A DNA stretch of 64,000 nt, taken from positions 1,459,796 to 1,523,795 of the forward strand of contig NZ_FOXJ01000001.1 in the NCBI RefSeq assembly GCF_900115685.1, written 5' to 3'. Below are positions 61,764 through 64,000 of this stretch, piece by piece. The stretch is from Variovorax sp. 770b2. Its GTDB lineage: Bacteria > Pseudomonadota > Gammaproteobacteria > Burkholderiales > Burkholderiaceae_C. A model generated the notes under the pieces. It saw nothing but the letters and a program-made list of their open reading frames with translations, did no database searches and was not told where the DNA came from. Position numbers and translations under genes: made by a program. Each line of letters opens with the position of its first letter. The first letter of the stretch is position 1.

Positions 61764-63488
61764 ATGAACCCAGCCCGTCCCGCCTCGTCTTCACGCCGAG
61801 TGCATCCAGCGCTTGCCGCTTTCTCCGTGCTCTGCACATTCGCAGCCGCAAGCCATGCCCAGGTTCAGCCTGTGCCCAGCTACGGCATCGGCGATGCGCT
61901 CAGGGAAGCCCAGCCTCCGCGTCCACCGGCCCCGAGCCAGCCGCCTGCGCCGGTGATCGTCGAGCAGCCCGAGCGGCCGATGAACCTGCCCGCCGGCGAA
62001 ACGCTCGCGGTCCGCGAATTCAGGGTCGAAGGTGCCGAAACCATTCCGCCCGCCGAGCTGCAGGCCGTGCTCGATCCCTACCGCGGCCGCGCGCTGTCGA
62101 TGGCCGAGATCGAGCAGGCCGCCGGCAAGATCACGGCGCTGTACCGCAGCCGCGGCTACCTCGTGGCGCGCGCCTATGTGCCGAGACAGGACGCAAGCGC
62201 GGGCACGCTGGTGATCCGTGTCCTCGTGGGCACCTACGGAAAGCTCGCGTTCAAGAACCGGTCGCTGGTGCGCGACGGCACGATAGGCGGCGTGTTCGCA
62301 CCGCTGCAGGCCGGCAAGGCCGTCTCTCGCGAAGACCTGGAGCGCGCGATGCTGCTCGTCGGCGACATGCCCGGCGCCGCCTTGCCGCGCCTCACCATCT
62401 CTCCGGGCGACGCACCGGGCACCTCGGACTTCGATGTCGAAGTGGGAGAAAGCAAGCGCTTCACCGGCTATGTGCTGGGCGACAACCAGGGCTCCAGTTA
62501 CACAGGCAGGAACCGGCTGAGCGCAGGGCTGGACATCAATTCGCCCTTCGGCGTCGCCGACAAGCTGAGCCTCAACCTCATGGGCACCGAAGGCGGGGGC
62601 CTGGACAACGGCAGGCTGGCCTACAGCTTTCCATTGACCGTCAGCGGCCTGCGCCTGGAGCTCGCCGCCGCACGCACGACCTATCACCTGGGCGGCGACT
62701 ACAGCGACCTCGAGGCGAAGGGCAGGGCGCGCACCGTGGAGGCCACCTTCAGCTATCCCTTGCTGCGCAGCCGCGAGCAGAACCTTTCCTTGAGCCTGAA
62801 TCTCGCGTCCCGGCACTTGCGCGACGAGGTGGGCGTGGCTGAGAGCATCGACAACAAGACCGCGAAGGTCGCCACCTTCGGCGTGCAGCACGAACGCTGG
62901 GGCGACCTGCTGGGCCGGCCGGGCTACACGAACCTCAGCGCCGGGGTGAGCTACGGCCATCTGGACATCGCCGACCCCGCGCAGCAGGCGATCAACAAGG
63001 CCGGCGCCGACACGGCCGGCGACTTCGCCCACCTGAACCTGCGGCTCGCCGCGAACATGGAAGTCGCCAAGGGCTGGACCGCAAGCGCCGCACTGAGCCT
63101 GCAGAAGGCGCTGCGCAACAAGAACCTGGACGGCAGCGAGCAGATGAGCATCTCGGGCCCCAACGGCGTGCGGGCGTACCGCGAATGGGTGAGCGGCGAC
63201 AACGGCTACCTGCTCAATGCGGAAGTGCGCTACGCCTTGCCCGCACCGGAAGGGCTCACGCATTCGGTGGGTGTGTTCGCCGACCTCGGACGCGCCTGGC
63301 TGCAGAACGCCGCCTACACCGCCACGAGCCACGGCGTGCGCCTGTCGGACGTGGGCGTGGGATACCAGGCGCGCTACGGTTCGTTGTTCGGGCGCGTGCA
63401 GGTCGCGCGCGCCATCGGGTCGCGGCCGCAGGAGATCGCGCGCGACGGCCGCACCCGCGTGCTGGTGCAGGCCGGCGTGGTTTTCTGA
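61764..63488 (+). CDS. TpsB outer-membrane transporter (ShlB/FhaC/HecB family)
   Basis: 574-aa outer-membrane protein that recognises the TPS domain of TpsA and exports it. It has a signal peptide ([20 protein letters not shown]), a Pro-rich linker, POTRA domains (about 75-230; [20 protein letters not shown] and [14 protein letters not shown]) and a 16-strand barrel ending with a Phe (VLVQAGVVF). The RxRG/YxxxxGxxxxR-type plug signature is seen around [18 protein letters not shown]. The start at 61764 is preferred for the signal peptide; ATG 61707 with GAGG upstream is an alternative. Confidence 0.92.
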   Translation: MNPARPASSSRRVHPALAAFSVLCTFAAASHAQVQPVPSYGIGDALREAQPPRPPAPSQPPAPVIVEQPERPMNLPAGETLAVREFRVEGAETIPPAELQAVLDPYRGRALSMAEIEQAAGKITALYRSRGYLVARAYVPRQDASAGTLVIRVLVGTYGKLAFKNRSLVRDGTIGGVFAPLQAGKAVSREDLERAMLLVGDMPGAALPRLTISPGDAPGTSDFDVEVGESKRFTGYVLGDNQGSSYTGRNRLSAGLDINSPFGVADKLSLNLMGTEGGGLDNGRLAYSFPLTVSGLRLELAAARTTYHLGGDYSDLEAKGRARTVEATFSYPLLRSREQNLSLSLNLASRHLRDEVGVAESIDNKTAKVATFGVQHERWGDLLGRPGYTNLSAGVSYGHLDIADPAQQAINKAGADTAGDFAHLNLRLAANMEVAKGWTASAALSLQKALRNKNLDGSEQMSISGPNGVRAYREWVSGDNGYLLNAEVRYALPAPEGLTHSVGVFADLGRAWLQNAAYTATSHGVRLSDVGVGYQARYGSLFGRVQVARAIGSRPQEIARDGRTRVLVQAGVVF

Positions 63489-63511
63489 AGAACCGAGAGA
63501 GGAGAAATTCA

Positions 63512-63952
63512 ATGAACACGAACTGGCTCGCCGGCGCCATCGACTACGGCGTCATCGGCCTCCTGGTGGTGCTGAGCGTGGTCGTCGTGGCCATCGGCAT
63601 CGAGCGCGCCTGGCTCTTTTGCCGCATCGACACGCACGCCATCCGCGACATCAAGTCGCTGGAGCTGACGCTGACGCGCAAGCTCTTCGTCATCGCCTCG
63701 GTGGCGAGCAACGCGCCGTACCTGGGCCTCCTGGGCACCGTGTTCGGCATCATGCTGACCTTCTACAACATGGGGCAGGACGCCTCCATCGACACCGGCA
63801 AGATCATGGTGGGCCTGGCGCTCGCGCTGAAGGCCACCGCGGTGGGGCTGGCGGTGGCGCTGGTCTCAGTGGTGCTCTACAACACGCTGCTGCGCAAGGT
63901 GCAGGTGTTGATCCTCGAATGGGAGATCGCGCGTGACCGAAAAGCCGATTGA
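63512..63952 (+). CDS. exbB: ExbB-like proton channel protein of a TonB energiser
   Basis: 146-aa MotA/TolQ/ExbB family protein, the short ExbB form. About three membrane helices are visible (near 10-32, 62-85, 100-128), with the conserved segment [18 protein letters not shown] and [17 protein letters not shown]. With ExbD it uses the proton gradient to drive a TonB. GAGAGGAG precedes the ATG. It follows tpsB by 23 bp and overlaps exbD by 20 bp. TonB-dependent receptors are not in the window. Confidence 0.92.
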   Translation: MNTNWLAGAIDYGVIGLLVVLSVVVVAIGIERAWLFCRIDTHAIRDIKSLELTLTRKLFVIASVASNAPYLGLLGTVFGIMLTFYNMGQDASIDTGKIMVGLALALKATAVGLAVALVSVVLYNTLLRKVQVLILEWEIARDRKAD

Positions 63953-64000
63953 CAGCATGAACATGCTCCCGTTCGTGGACATCATGCTGGTGCTGCTCAC
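63933..64000 (+). CDS. exbD: ExbD-like biopolymer transport protein, partial
   Basis: Only the first 22 codons are in the window: GTG start, then [20 protein letters not shown], the classic ExbD N-terminus with the proton-conducting Asp in the single membrane helix (FVDIMLVLL). GGGAG at 63921-63925 precedes the GTG, which lies inside the 3' end of exbB. Continues beyond the right edge, where a TonB gene is expected. Confidence 0.9.
   Translation, partial: MTEKPIDSMNMLPFVDIMLVLL

Overview
The window looks like chromosomal DNA of a high-GC betaproteobacterium, most likely Comamonadaceae and Variovorax-like. This is inferred from base composition, from the dense short-spaced and ATGA-overlapping operons, and from the mix of ABC uptake systems, flavin monooxygenases, AraC/LysR regulators and a bioAFD block; no rRNA or tRNA is present to confirm it. 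Almost all of the sequence is coding. I saw no CRISPR array, insertion sequence or phage block.

Layout. 1-4337 (minus) is a peptide-type ABC importer operon with an alpha/beta hydrolase and a C45 autoproteolytic hydrolase, divergent from a LysR regulator (4476-5369). 5481-13526 holds a small basic protein, an NmrA-like reductase, the biotin genes bioA-bioF-bioD (no bioB), an aldo/keto reductase divergent from its likely AraC regulator, and a CDF metal transporter. 13650-17570 holds a CFA-synthase-like methyltransferase, a VOC protein, an MFS exporter and a small membrane protein. 17611-21168 (minus) is an SsuABC-like importer with an extra amino-acid-type binding protein. A YghZ-like reductase follows at 21321-22361.

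22592-33650 is a thiazole/oxazole-modified microcin (TOMM) type island. It has a kinase/cyclase/AAA regulator, a large internally duplicated precursor of the BMA_0021/BMA_0022 type, a leucine-carboxyl-type methyltransferase, a fused leader-binding/YcaO cyclodehydratase, an FHA protein, a possible RhiA-like protein, a tail-collar protein, a lipoprotein and an unknown. No flavin dehydrogenase (B protein) is present. 33677-34732 holds dodecin and an ATP-binding kinase-like protein. 34821-42549 is a gene set (two luciferase-like monooxygenases, an NtaA-type monooxygenase, a GNAT acetyltransferase, a fused permease-ATPase and two binding proteins) that parallels the Bacillus ytmI/tcy operon for S-modified cysteine use; a strong terminator closes it.

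42676-46010 (minus) has a small membrane protein, a serine lipase-like lipoprotein and a DUF4105 protein. 46221-49361 is a beta-propeller amidohydrolase lipoprotein. 49407-52106 (minus) is a Pat-type protein acetyltransferase. Divergent from it, homoserine dehydrogenase (52415-53776) is preceded by a short Ile/Thr-containing leader peptide and a terminator, as in threonine attenuation.

54125-64000 looks like a molybdate-linked region. An M24 peptidase/gamma-glutamylcyclotransferase fusion, DUF2325 plus Mop genes, an orphan ModA-like binding protein, and a TpsA-TpsB-ExbB-ExbD cluster surround three sequences that fit the ModE operator pattern with identical spacing. One of these lies directly upstream of tpsA. 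The proposed system is a ModE/molybdate-controlled two-partner secretion plus TonB-energiser cluster. A truncated formate dehydrogenase remnant lies inside the region, and exbD runs off the right edge.
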